A stretch of 64,000 bases of DNA from GWE2-40-63 sp041664345. GTDB lineage: Bacteria > Bacteroidota > Bacteroidia > Bacteroidales > SZUA-534. Shown here in pieces: positions 46,918 to 56,765 of the stretch. The notes beneath the pieces were generated by a model. That model searched no databases. It was not told the DNA's origin and worked only from the letters and a program-made list of their open reading frames with translations. The stretch spans positions 1 to 64,000 of the forward strand of contig JBAYKX010000006.1 of the NCBI GenBank assembly GCA_041664345.1, read 5' to 3'. Numbering within the stretch: position 1 is the stretch's first letter; the number at the start of each line of letters is the position of its first letter. The translations under genes were made by a program, and so were the position numbers.

Positions 46918-48398
46918 ATGAAATATTTTCAGTTATTAGTAATTACTCAGCTTTTTATTGGGTTTGGATTGAAAGCTCAGGAAGCTAATAAAATATTAAC
47001 ATTGGAGCAGGTTTTGGTATTAGCCAAAGAACAGTCTCCCGATGCCATGTTAGCAAAACACCGCTATTTGAGCAGTTTTTGGGAATTTAAAACCTATCAA
47101 GCGGGTTTGCTGCCTCAATTGAATTTGCAAAGCGAATTGGTAAACTGGAACAAATCCATCATTACATATACCAATTCCGATGGTTCGGTTCAATATACCC
47201 AAACAAATAATGTGACTACCGAAATTGGTATGTCATTGCGACAAAATATTGGTTTTCCGGGGGTAATATTTTTGTTCAAACGGGGGCAAATGCAATCCAG
47301 GATTTTACCAGCGACACCTTGTCGCGCTTGTTTCGAACTGTTCCTGTAGCCATAGGTTTTTCGCAACCTATTTTTCAGTACAATGCTTATAAGTGGCAAA
47401 AAAAAATAGAACCATTAAAGTTTGATGAAGCTAAGCGAGAGTATATTTTGAGTATGGAGGAGATTTCGTCGAATGCCATTAATAACTTTTACAATTTAGC
47501 ATTGGCACAATTAAACTTGGAAATTGCGAAAGCCAATTACCATAACAACGATACCATCTTTAAAATTGCACAAGGCCGTTATAATATTGGTACTATTGCC
47601 GAAAACGAAGTGCTTCAAATTGAACTGGCATTTTTAAATGCTAAAACGGCTTGGGCTCAGGCAAAAATAAATCTCGAAATTAGTAAGTTCAGGTTGCGGT
47701 CGTTTTTGGGATTTAACGATTTGGTTCGCATTCAATTGGTTATTCCCAAAGATTTACCTTTAATTGAAGTAGATGTTAATAAAGCTTTGATAAAAGCCAA
47801 AGAGAATAACGTAGCACCATTAAGCTGGGAACGGCAATTGTATGAGGCTCAAAGTGAAGTGTCGCGCACTAAGGCCGAGAAACGATTCAATGCCAACCTT
47901 TCGGCAAAATATGGCTTAAATGGTGATGCCGCTTTAATTCAGAATTCATACAGCAACCCCGACGATCAGTTAGCTTTTTCAGTAGGTATTGATATTCCCA
48001 TATTGGATTGGGGAAAAGGAAAAGGTAAGTACCGAATGGCTCAAAGCCAACAGGAAGTTGTAAAAACCCAAGTGGAACAAGCCCGGATTGATTTTGAGCA
48101 ACGGGTTTTATTGCAAGTAATGCAGTTCAATGAACAGGACGATCAGGTACTTATTGCAGCAAAAGCCGATACCATTGCCCGCAAACGGTACGAAGTTACT
48201 AAGCAGCGTTTTCTGATAGGTAAAATTGATATTCTTGACCTGAATGTAGCATCTCAAGAAAACGATTTGGCTCAACGGAGTTATCTGGAAGCTCAAAAGA
48301 CTTATTGGCCATACTTTTACGGCATCAGGCAATATACCCTTTACGATTTTGTTAACGATAGACCGTTGGATTCTGATTTTAATGAATTGGAAAAATAA
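46918..48398 (+). pseudogene. TolC-family outer-membrane factor, frameshifted
   Basis: The signal peptide ends GFGLKAQ, and the first TolC repeat follows. The frame fails at the G5 run 47259-47263 and stops at 47349. One extra G gives GFPGGNIFVQTGANAIQDF, joining the second frame (SRLFRTVPVAIGFSQPIF onward) to the normal end at 48398. The product would be about 493 residues with two OEP coiled-coil repeats. It is the outer-membrane duct of the efflux set starting at 44188. Confidence 0.85.
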
Positions 48399-48503
48399 TT
48401 GGGTTATCTTTTTTAAAGATTAATTTATAGATAAACTGAATTTTAAAGAATTTCCCTTGCTCAAAAATTGAGTCTATCTAATTAGTAAGGTTTATTAATA
48501 ACC

Positions 48504-48585
48504 AAGTCATCGGATGAATTTTTAATTAGCTGATTTATTGCATTTTAAAAATTATTCCTAAGTAAAAGTATTCATCCGATGACTT
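48504..48585. repeat. Perfect 16-base inverted repeat with a 50-base loop
   Basis: AAGTCATCGGATGAAT at 48504-48519 and its exact complement at 48570-48585, the right arm leading into TTTTAG. It lies after tolC and converges on the gene at 48669. It could be a terminator, a structured RNA or a small repeat element. Confidence 0.7.
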
Positions 48586-48668
48586 TTTAGACATCCGAAA
48601 CGGAACATAACAGGATGATTTAATATGAACACATCCATAAAGAAAAACGAAACTTCTGGATTAATTTG

Positions 48669-49325
48669 TTATTTTGAAGGTGGATTTTGGGATGCATACC
48701 AAGTATTGTATTCCTGTATTACTTTGGACATATTAAGTATTCCCTTGTACCCTTCTTGGCCAGCAGTCACTTTTGAGTATAATTCAGCATCATCTTTTAT
48801 TAATTCCTGAATTGTTTTGGCATATTTAAAAAGTAATTTAGCGCCTGAAATTGGTTCTTGATCAAGTTTCTGGAGGTATTCATTTTCTTGATAATCTCCC
48901 GGTGTTCTCACAGCTGGTGCAGTAAAAAGACTGAAATACCTGATAGCTCCTTCAATATGTATTATGGCAAATACTTCTTTACCATCAAAAGTTATTCTTT
49001 TCCATTTATGCCCATCAATTTCATAAGCTTCCAAATCGTCTTTGTTTACTTCTTCTGAAACTGTAAGAGTATAGTCACTTACCCCTTTCTCATTATGGTG
49101 TTCATATACTTTCCCCTTGGCCCGCGATAATTCAATTGGATTTTCATAATAGGACTCTAGCTTTTTAACATCTCCATTTTTAAAGTAAAGTGTCCATTCA
49201 ATCAGTTTATCCAACTTTGCAAAGTCAATAGATTTACTGGCTTTCTGTGAATCAGTCTGCGAAAATGCAGGATTAAATGCAGTTAGCATTAGTGCAACTA
49301 ACAATAATTTCTTGGTTGTTTTCAT
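48669..49325 (-). CDS. Secreted protein of unknown function
   Basis: 218 residues with a clear signal peptide (ending AFNPAFSQ), then an alpha/beta mixed soluble domain with WKRITFDGKEVFAIIHIEGAI. No enzymatic motif or known family is recognised. It stands alone between two intergenic regions. Confidence 0.65.
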   Translation of the reverse strand: MKTTKKLLLVALMLTAFNPAFSQTDSQKASKSIDFAKLDKLIEWTLYFKNGDVKKLESYYENPIELSRAKGKVYEHHNEKGVSDYTLTVSEEVNKDDLEAYEIDGHKWKRITFDGKEVFAIIHIEGAIRYFSLFTAPAVRTPGDYQENEYLQKLDQEPISGAKLLFKYAKTIQELIKDDAELYSKVTAGQEGYKGILNMSKVIQEYNTWYASQNPPSK

Positions 49326-49910
49326 AATCTGCGTTTTAGTTAATAAATGAACACTATGATTGTTTATTCAATCCTAATTTTTAGCTAGTTATCATGTGAT
49401 TATCAAATATAATAATTTTTAAATTTTTATTTAATTGAACTTTAATTATTTTGACCAGTTTCTAATAAAGAATCATTGAATAAAAAGTAGCTTTAGGAGA
49501 ATTAATTCAAAAAAATTAATGGAATCGCGATGCAAAATAGTTGATTGTATCATCAAATATGATGTTTTTTTTGTCTGTAAAATGGTTGTGAATATTCAAT
49601 TGTTTTAGAAAACAAGAAAAGCTTCCGGGGAGGAAGCTTTTCTGCAAAATAATCAGACAGTATTTTAAGAGTTTATTTAGTAAATGAATGAATAACAACA
49701 AACAACATTTAACAACTATTTTTAACCACGTGCCTGATTAGTATAATAAGTTCAAATTATATGCCAAAAGATTACCGCCAAAATTTAAAAAGGCAATTAC
49801 TTTTTTCATAGCCTAGAATAGACGTTGCATCCTACATTTTGTTACAGTAGGCTTAAGAATTTTTATCGAATCAGGAATTTAGTTTATTATCCTGTAAAAG
49901 GGTATATAAG
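49326..49910. other. Gene-free spacer of about 585 bases with a strong hairpin
   Basis: No credible protein gene. The only structured part is the hairpin at 49615-49643. The rest is AT-rich, and the flanking gene at right (SpoIID-like) ends at 49911. Confidence 0.5.
49615..49643. terminator. Isolated strong hairpin, possible terminator or small RNA end
   Basis: AGAAAAGCTTCC pairs perfectly with GGAAGCTTTTCT over loop GGGGA, a 12-base stem whose 3' arm carries the only T-tract. No gene ends next to it: the nearest stop is 268 bases away. Confidence 0.55.
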
Positions 49911-51056
49911 TTATTTAACTACTTGCCGATAATCAATTACCTTAACATGGTTGTAGTAATAATAAATTATATCCAAAAAGGAATAGTTTTGACGGGCCAT
50001 TTGCATCGCTCCTTCTTGCGAAAGTCCGACTCCATGGCCGTATCCTTTACCTGAAATTATTATCAGGTTTCCATCGGGTTTGAATGAAAACCAGGTAGAA
50101 CGCAATCCAAAATCTTGTCGTATTTTTTTCAGTGGTATGGTATCATTGCCATATACATAGTTCTTTTTACGAAGGGGTTGTTCAAAAAACAGATTATCAA
50201 TACGGGCTACGTCATCTTCAAGGTGTATTCCATTAGTTTCCAGATAACTAAACCATTCATCTACCAGAATGGTATCTTTCCACTCTGTATTTCGTTGTTC
50301 AAGGCTGAACGGGTCGGTAACAGCTTTCAGGTAACTGGTTGGTTTGAGCCAAACATCTTCAGAATTAAGGGTTTGGCCTCCTGAATTGGAATGAAATGCT
50401 GCGGTAATTAAATTATTTACCGAATCAACAATTATTAAACCGGTGGTATGTGCCACGGCTTGTTTTATTAGCGGATTTTTCAGGCTCATTCCTTTATATA
50501 CCTGATGATTCACGTCGTCGCCAATTTTGTAATCTACGGTACCTTGTCTTGAAATCTGTTCCATAAGATAAGTGCGGCTGATAACTGCTTGCGATTTATA
50601 GAACTCATACGGTGCATTTGGACCTGATTCCGCTTCAACCACACCGGCTAAATAGCTGTCCATATCAACCCAGTTTGTAATCCTAAATTGCTGATCAACG
50701 GCGGCGAGTGTTAAATTACCTTCATAATATCGCGACGATAAAGCAGGAAACGAAGGCTCAATTTTAAAAGCGTTTTGCCTTGCCGACCCATCGAAACTGA
50801 TGGTTTTGAATAATCCTAAGTATTGTTCTGAATCCCAAGCGCTGATGGAATCGCCTACCACTGTAAAATAGGTAATTTGGTTTCTTTTTAACTTATGTAC
50901 CGTTCCTTTTTCGGTGGTAAACTCATATTTCCCTTCAATAGGGCTTATTACCAATGTTTTAATTGCAAACTGGTTGAATAAATCAACTTTAATAATGTAC
51001 GCAAAGCATGGTGAATTGTAAACGAGTAATAGTAAAAAAAGGAAACTGATTTTCAT
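49911..51056 (-). CDS. SpoIID/LytB-domain exported protein
   Basis: 381 residues with a signal peptide ending SPCFA. The SpoIID-type lytic transglycosylase domain spans residues 110-380: DSYLAGVVEAESG has the catalytic Glu region, SQAVISRTYLM follows, and GYGHGVGLSQEGA is the conserved end motif. It probably cuts denuded peptidoglycan glycan strands. It is the last gene of the surE-lpxB cluster. Confidence 0.88.
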   Translation of the reverse strand: MKISFLFLLLLVYNSPCFAYIIKVDLFNQFAIKTLVISPIEGKYEFTTEKGTVHKLKRNQITYFTVVGDSISAWDSEQYLGLFKTISFDGSARQNAFKIEPSFPALSSRYYEGNLTLAAVDQQFRITNWVDMDSYLAGVVEAESGPNAPYEFYKSQAVISRTYLMEQISRQGTVDYKIGDDVNHQVYKGMSLKNPLIKQAVAHTTGLIIVDSVNNLITAAFHSNSGGQTLNSEDVWLKPTSYLKAVTDPFSLEQRNTEWKDTILVDEWFSYLETNGIHLEDDVARIDNLFFEQPLRKKNYVYGNDTIPLKKIRQDFGLRSTWFSFKPDGNLIIISGKGYGHGVGLSQEGAMQMARQNYSFLDIIYYYYNHVKVIDYRQVVK

Positions 51057-51060
51057 TCGG

Positions 51061-52191
51061 CTATTTATGTATTAAATCGTTATAAATAGCATTAGCAGCA
51101 TTTTGCGATGCTCCGGGTTCTCCAATTAATTCTTTCAATGTTTTGTAATGGTTAAGCATGGCATTTCTATAGGCCGTATTATGAAGAATTTCATTCAATT
51201 CTTTCACTAAATATTCTTTCTTAAAAGTGTCTTGAACCATCTCTTTTACTGCTTCGTAATTTAAAATCAGGTTTACCAGCGACAACCATTTAACGATAAG
51301 TATTTTTCGTCCTATTTTATACAAAAAGTCACCAATGTTTGTATGGTAACACACTATTTGTGGAACATTCAATAACGCAGTTTCCAAGGTGGCTGTTCCT
51401 GAAGTTACCAAAGCGGCTTCACTGTGTTTTAGTAATTCATACGTCTGTGAAAATACAACAGGAATATCGTGTGGTCCAATGATTTTTTTGTAAAAGTTTT
51501 TTTCAATACTTGGAGCGCCGGCTACAACGAATTGGTAATTGGGGAAAAAATGACTCACCTGAATCATTACCGGTAACATAAGTTTAATCTCCTGTTGTCG
51601 GCTTCCTGCCAATAAGGCAATTATGGGTTTTTGCGATAATTGATGGTTGCTTATAAATTCTTCAAAGGGTTCAAAATAGTCATTATGTGCATCAATGGCG
51701 TCATTCACCGGATTTCCCACGTAATGAACAGAGAATTGGTATTTTTTGTAGAACTCAGTTTCAAAAGGCAAAATGGTAAACATTTTATCAACGTATTTCT
51801 TGATTTTTTTTACCCTACTGGTTTTCCATGCCCATATTTTTGGAGAAATATAATAATGCACCCGGTAACCTTTCGATTTGGCAAATTCAGCTATTTGAAG
51901 GTTGAATCCGGCATAATCAATTAATATAACTACATCGGGATTGAATTTGGAAATATCCCTTTTGCAGAGGTTGATATTTTTTACAATAGTCCGGAAGTTT
52001 AGCAGTACTTTTATAAAACCCATGAAAGCCAGTTCTTTAATGTGTTTTACCGGAGTTCCTCCAAACTGGCTCATTAAGTCACCACCCCAAAAACGAAATT
52101 CTGCCTTTGTATCGATGTCTTTTAAGGAACGCATCAGATTCGAACCATGCAAATCGCCACTGGCTTCTCCTGCAATTAAATAGTACTTCAT
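51061..52191 (-). CDS. lpxB: Lipid-A-disaccharide synthase
   Basis: A 376-residue GT19 glycosyltransferase joining UDP-diacylglucosamine and lipid X in lipid A synthesis. AGEASGDLHGSNL at the N-terminus and LAGSRQQEI in the middle are the family motifs. It lies four bases from the SpoIID-like gene. Confidence 0.96.
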   Translation of the reverse strand: MKYYLIAGEASGDLHGSNLMRSLKDIDTKAEFRFWGGDLMSQFGGTPVKHIKELAFMGFIKVLLNFRTIVKNINLCKRDISKFNPDVVILIDYAGFNLQIAEFAKSKGYRVHYYISPKIWAWKTSRVKKIKKYVDKMFTILPFETEFYKKYQFSVHYVGNPVNDAIDAHNDYFEPFEEFISNHQLSQKPIIALLAGSRQQEIKLMLPVMIQVSHFFPNYQFVVAGAPSIEKNFYKKIIGPHDIPVVFSQTYELLKHSEAALVTSGTATLETALLNVPQIVCYHTNIGDFLYKIGRKILIVKWLSLVNLILNYEAVKEMVQDTFKKEYLVKELNEILHNTAYRNAMLNHYKTLKELIGEPGASQNAANAIYNDLIHK

Positions 52192-52202
52192 AGGAAAAGG
52201 AT

Positions 52203-52499
52203 TTAGGTCATGTATAGAATCAATACCACAATACCATAAAATAAGCTCATCAACAATATTCCTCTGGCTTGATTTAATTTGTCAAACTTAGTCCATAAAA
52301 AAAACAGGCCAGTGCCAGGCATCAAGCTAAGCGAGATTATCTTGTAAAACAGTCCAATTTGCTGAAAATGTTTTACACAGGCAATTACTGAATCAAACCT
52401 GTTGCTTGAGTAAAGTATAAATCCTCCAACAAATAGTATAGGAAGCAGAAGTCCAATAATGGCGCCTGTTGAAACTTTATCGTTTTTAATTAAGTTCAT
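52203..52499 (-). CDS. Small membrane protein between surE and lpxB
   Basis: 98 residues with three predicted membrane helices (around residues 12-30, 48-65 and 80-97). It starts within the last codon of surE (four-base overlap), so it is translationally coupled. No function is known. Confidence 0.75.
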   Translation of the reverse strand: MNLIKNDKVSTGAIIGLLLPILFVGGFILYSSNRFDSVIACVKHFQQIGLFYKIISLSLMPGTGLFFLWTKFDKLNQARGILLMSLFYGIVVLILYMT

Positions 52500-53308
52500 T
52501 GTATTTCAATACTAAAATTTTGGAGCGTTTTTACATTTTCATGATCGGTGTAATCAACCTTTATGGGTACAATAGTAGCAAAATTATTATCTAGTGCCCA
52601 TTCGTCGGTATCAGTCGAACCATTTTCATGACTATTGAAATCTCCGGTAAGCCAATAATATGCTCCACCATGTGGGTCAATTCGTTTTTCATATTCTTCT
52701 TTCCAAACCCCTCGTGCTTGTCGGCAAACCTTAATGCCTCTAAAATCGGCTTCGTCAACTACCGGAAAATTAACATTTAAGCAGGTTCCAGAAGGAAGAC
52801 CGTTTTCCAGTACTTTTTTTAAAATACCTTCTGAATATTTTTTTGTAAGTGTAAAATCGGCGGTCATACTGTGGGAGCAAAGCGAAAATCCAATGGATGG
52901 GATTCCATTCAAACAGCCTTCAATAGCACCTCCCATAGTGCCGGAATACACTACGTTTATTGATGAGTTGGAACCGTGGTTGATGCCCGAAACCAGAATA
53001 TCGGGTTTGCGATCAGCAATTTGGTTCATGGCCATTTTTACACAATCAACGGGAGTGCCATTCAATTTATAAATGGTTACCCCAACTTCTTTGCTGAGTA
53101 ACGTAATGCGGATGGGGTTTTTAATGGTAATGGCGTGCGACATTCCCGACACTCCTTGTTCGGGGGCCACAACCAAAACTTCACCATAAGGCTTAACCAT
53201 TTCAATAAGAGCGTGCAATCCCGGTGCAAAGTAGCCATCATCGTTCGTGACTAATATCAAGGGTTTTGTATTTTTTTCCAACGTATTCTGAATTATAAAT
53301 TTATGCAA
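52496..53308 (-). CDS. surE: 5'/3'-nucleotidase SurE
   Basis: A 270-residue metal-dependent phosphatase acting on nucleoside monophosphates. LVTNDDGYFAPG holds the metal-binding Asp-Asp, VSGINHGSNSSINVVYSGT is the third and fourth motif region. A 15-residue N-terminal extension precedes the usual start, and the ATG at 53308 is the only one upstream of the motif. Confidence 0.94.
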   Translation of the reverse strand: MHKFIIQNTLEKNTKPLILVTNDDGYFAPGLHALIEMVKPYGEVLVVAPEQGVSGMSHAITIKNPIRITLLSKEVGVTIYKLNGTPVDCVKMAMNQIADRKPDILVSGINHGSNSSINVVYSGTMGGAIEGCLNGIPSIGFSLCSHSMTADFTLTKKYSEGILKKVLENGLPSGTCLNVNFPVVDEADFRGIKVCRQARGVWKEEYEKRIDPHGGAYYWLTGDFNSHENGSTDTDEWALDNNFATIVPIKVDYTDHENVKTLQNFSIEIQ

Positions 53309-53400
53309 ATATAAATGCTTTACCGTTGGATATTCATCAAAGGATAAGAAAAATAATTTACTTTTGTGAATTGGATAAAAACATATCAGGACATTGAATT

Positions 53401-55851
53401 ATGAACATTTCGTACAATTGGTTGAAACAATACCTTTACCTTGATTTTGAACCGCAAAAATTAGCTGAAATATTAACCAGCCTTGGTCTTGAGGTAGGTG
53501 GAATTGAATCCTTTCAGTCGATAAAAGGGGGATTAGAAGGGCTGGTAATTGGTGAAGTACTCACTTGCAAACCTCACCCCGATTCCGATCATTTAAGCAT
53601 TACCACTGTAAATTTAGGCGATGGAGTTGAAACCCCGATTGTTTGTGGTGCAGCCAATGTGGCTGCGGGACAAAAGGTGGTGGTAGCCACTATTGGAACA
53701 ACTTTGTATCAGGGCAATGAAAGCTTTGTGATTAAAAAATCCAAAATCAGAGGTGCTGAATCCATGGGAATGATATGTGCCGAAGATGAAATAGGCATCG
53801 GCATATCGCATGAGGGAATTATGGTACTGCCTGCGGATGTAAAAGTAGGAATGTTGGCCAAAGATTATTTCAACGTCGAAAACGATGTGGTTTTTGAAGT
53901 GGATCTGACCCCAAACCGTATTGATGCCGGTTCCCATATTGGAATTGCCCGTGATGTAGCTGCCTATTTGAAACAGAATCAAAAAATTGACTATAAAAAA
54001 CCGTCGGTAGATGCTTTTAAAGCCGATAATCATCAATTGGAGATAAAAGTTACGGTTGAAAATACAGATGCTTGCCCACGGTATGCCGGGGTTACCCTTA
54101 CCGGATTGAAAGTGACGGAATCACCCGATTGGTTAAAGAACCGCTTGAAAGCCATTGGATTAAACCCAATTAACAATGTGGTGGATGTTACCAATTTTGT
54201 ACTTCACGAATTAGGGCAACCTTTGCATGCTTTTGATGCAGCCAAAATTTCCGGTAATAAAATTGTAGTTAAAACACTGCCAGAAAAAACACCCTTTTTA
54301 ACTCTCGATGGACAGGAACGAAAGTTAGGAGCTGCAGATTTAATGATTTGTAACGGTGCCGAAGGAATGTGTATTGCTGGGGTTTTTGGTGGTATAGAAT
54401 CAGGAGTTACTGATAGTACTGAAAGTATTTTTCTGGAAAGTGCCTGCTTCAATCCAGTATCTATACGCAAAACTGCGCGCAAACATGGTATGAATACCGA
54501 TGCGTCGTTCCGTTTCGAACGGGGAGTTGATCCAAATGTTACCATTTACGCGCTAAAACGGGCAGCTTTGCTTATCAAAGAAGTGGCCGGTGGAACTATC
54601 AGTTCTGAAATTGTGGATATTTATCCTCAACAGGTGGCCGATTTTGAAGTTGTTTTGCGTCTTTCGCAAGTGGAGCGGCTTATTGGTGAAAAGTTACCCA
54701 ACGACAAAGTGATAAAAATTTTAGAGGCGCTTGAAATAAAAGTTTTTAACGGCAATGCTGATCAGTTATTGCTTCACGTTCCACCGTATAGGGTTGATGT
54801 TCAGCGGGAATCGGATGTTATTGAGGAGATTTTAAGGATATACGGCTACAATACGGTACCTATCAGTAAACAGGTAAACGCTACGTTGGCTTATGCTCCC
54901 AAGCCCGATCCAAATGTTTTGAAGGAGCTTATTGCGAATCAGTTAAGTTCGTTGGGTTTTAACGAAATTATGACGAATTCACTTACCAAGCGGGAGTATT
55001 ACGATGCATTAAGCAGTTATCCAAAAGAAAATACCGTTGGAATTATGAATCCATTAAGTCAGGATTTGAATGGTCTTCGACAAACGCTTCTTTTCGGATG
55101 CTTGGAGGCAGTGGCTTTTAATACGAACCGTCAGAATCCCGATTTGAAATTATATGAATTTGGTAACACCTATCATTTGAATGCGGACAAACAATCGGAA
55201 AATCAGCTCGATAAATACAGTCAAGGTGAAAAATTAGCCTTAGTAGTTTCTGGAAATAGATCCTTGGAAACATGGCATTCCAAACAGGAAAAGGTAAGTT
55301 TTTATTTCATAAAATCCATGGTAGAAACGGTTTTCATTCGTTTAGGAGTGGATCAAAAAAAGCTTACTACTTCCGCTTTCAGCAACGACTTATTTTCGGA
55401 TGGGTTAGTTTGGGAATACAATAAAATGGATTTGGGAAAAATAGGTATCGTTCAACGAAAAGTTTGCAAGCAGTTTGACAGTAAGCAGGATGTTTATTAT
55501 GCTGAAATTGATTGGGAAAAATTGTTAAAAGCCATTCGGAACCTGAAAGTTGAGTTTTCAGAATTGCCTAAATTCCCAGAGGTACGTCGCGATCTATCCC
55601 TATTGCTTGATAAAAAAGTTACGTTTGATTTGCTTAAAACGGAGGCATTTAAACAAGAGAAAAAATTACTTAAGGAAGTTACGCTGTTCGATGTTTACGA
55701 GGGTAATAAATTGGGTGAAGGAAAAAAATCTTATGCCCTGAGTTTTATTTTGCAAGATGAAACAAAGACACTGACGGATAAGCAGATTGATAAAATAATG
55801 GATAACCTAATTAAGGTTTACCAAAACCAATTTGATGCAAAACTCCGCTAA
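53401..55851 (+). CDS. pheT: Phenylalanine-tRNA ligase beta subunit
   Basis: An 816-residue protein with the normal PheT domains in order: tRNA-binding/EMAP-like (residues 40-150), B3/B4 editing (about 210-385), B5 (about 410-480), synthetase core-like (about 490-700) and FDX-ACB anticodon-binding (about 725-815). It forms an alpha2beta2 enzyme with PheS, which is not in this window. It leads a run of six same-strand genes. Confidence 0.97.
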   Translation: MNISYNWLKQYLYLDFEPQKLAEILTSLGLEVGGIESFQSIKGGLEGLVIGEVLTCKPHPDSDHLSITTVNLGDGVETPIVCGAANVAAGQKVVVATIGTTLYQGNESFVIKKSKIRGAESMGMICAEDEIGIGISHEGIMVLPADVKVGMLAKDYFNVENDVVFEVDLTPNRIDAGSHIGIARDVAAYLKQNQKIDYKKPSVDAFKADNHQLEIKVTVENTDACPRYAGVTLTGLKVTESPDWLKNRLKAIGLNPINNVVDVTNFVLHELGQPLHAFDAAKISGNKIVVKTLPEKTPFLTLDGQERKLGAADLMICNGAEGMCIAGVFGGIESGVTDSTESIFLESACFNPVSIRKTARKHGMNTDASFRFERGVDPNVTIYALKRAALLIKEVAGGTISSEIVDIYPQQVADFEVVLRLSQVERLIGEKLPNDKVIKILEALEIKVFNGNADQLLLHVPPYRVDVQRESDVIEEILRIYGYNTVPISKQVNATLAYAPKPDPNVLKELIANQLSSLGFNEIMTNSLTKREYYDALSSYPKENTVGIMNPLSQDLNGLRQTLLFGCLEAVAFNTNRQNPDLKLYEFGNTYHLNADKQSENQLDKYSQGEKLALVVSGNRSLETWHSKQEKVSFYFIKSMVETVFIRLGVDQKKLTTSAFSNDLFSDGLVWEYNKMDLGKIGIVQRKVCKQFDSKQDVYYAEIDWEKLLKAIRNLKVEFSELPKFPEVRRDLSLLLDKKVTFDLLKTEAFKQEKKLLKEVTLFDVYEGNKLGEGKKSYALSFILQDETKTLTDKQIDKIMDNLIKVYQNQFDAKLR

Positions 55852-55866
55852 AACAGTATTGTGCCG

Positions 55867-56379
55867 ATGAACCGGATTTCGATTATTCAGGGCGACATAA
55901 CAAAAATTCAGGTAGATGCCATTGTAAATGCGGCTAATTCTAGTTTGTTGGGCGGTGGCGGGGTAGATGGTGCCATTCATCAGGCTGCCGGAATTCAGTT
56001 GTTGGAGGCTTGTCGGTTGCTGAATGGATGCAAAACAGGAGAGGCGAAAATTACTTCAGGTTATAATCTGCAGGCAAAGCATGTTATTCATGCCGTAGGT
56101 CCAATTTGGAAAGGTGGAAACTTGAGGGAATCTCAATTGCTTGCCAGTTGCTATCGGAATTGTTTTTATTTAGCTAAATTGAATAAAATGGAGAGCATTG
56201 CTTTCCCAAATATCAGCACGGGTGTTTATGGTTATCCCAAAGCTGAAGCGGCGAATATAGTAAAAAACGAAACTTTATTGTTTCTAGCGGATAACCCCAA
56301 GTTTAAAAAAGTAATTTTTGCTATCTTTGATGAAGAGAATTACCATATTTACAATAGAATATTTAATCAATTAAATTAA
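55867..56379 (+). CDS. Macro-domain ADP-ribose hydrolase
   Basis: 170 residues from ATG 55867; GTG 55861 is also possible. The macro fold is shown by DAIVNAANSSLLGGGGVDGAIH and ISTGVYGYPKAEAA. MacroD-type members remove ADP-ribose from proteins or O-acetyl-ADP-ribose. It follows pheT by about 15 bases. Confidence 0.92.
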   Translation: MNRISIIQGDITKIQVDAIVNAANSSLLGGGGVDGAIHQAAGIQLLEACRLLNGCKTGEAKITSGYNLQAKHVIHAVGPIWKGGNLRESQLLASCYRNCFYLAKLNKMESIAFPNISTGVYGYPKAEAANIVKNETLLFLADNPKFKKVIFAIFDEENYHIYNRIFNQLN

Positions 56380-56385
56380 ATTGTT

Positions 56386-56760
56386 TTGGGGTATTTAAAA
56401 TTTGACGCAACAGAGGACAGTCCGGAAGTATTAATGGATGCTGATTTATCCATTTTTCAAATTTCCGGAAACTCTACGCCTGAAGATGTAAATCAAGTAT
56501 ATAAACCAATACTTGACTGGCTTGAAACAGATGGAGCTCATTTGGATAATTGCCAGTGCAAGTTATTTTTTCGTTACTTGAGTTCTTCGTCACATAACAT
56601 GGCTTTTAATGTGTTGCGCAAACTCAATTCAATGCACAACCGCGGCAGAAAACTTACCATTGAATGGGCTTATGAGAATATCGACGATGATATGTTGCGT
56701 TTAGGTCTTGACTTTGCTTCCATTCTTGAAATACCCTTCGAATTTAGTCCTAGAAATTAA
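56386..56760 (+). CDS. SiaC-family regulatory phosphoprotein (DUF1987)
   Basis: 124 residues. The pattern TEDSPEVLMD, PILDWLETDG and LTIEWAYENIDDDMLRLG fits the SiaC/DUF1987 family, whose founding member is a phosphoswitch partner of the diguanylate cyclase SiaD. No ATG fits; translation must start at TTG 56386 or ATT 56380. SiaA, SiaB and SiaD homologs are not adjacent. Confidence 0.8.
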   Translation: MGYLKFDATEDSPEVLMDADLSIFQISGNSTPEDVNQVYKPILDWLETDGAHLDNCQCKLFFRYLSSSSHNMAFNVLRKLNSMHNRGRKLTIEWAYENIDDDMLRLGLDFASILEIPFEFSPRN

Positions 56761-56765
56761 ACTCC

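Noticed and set aside
49516..49701. 61-codon minus-strand frame over the 49615 hairpin
   Set aside because: Crosses a perfect inverted repeat, has no family match and low-complexity composition.
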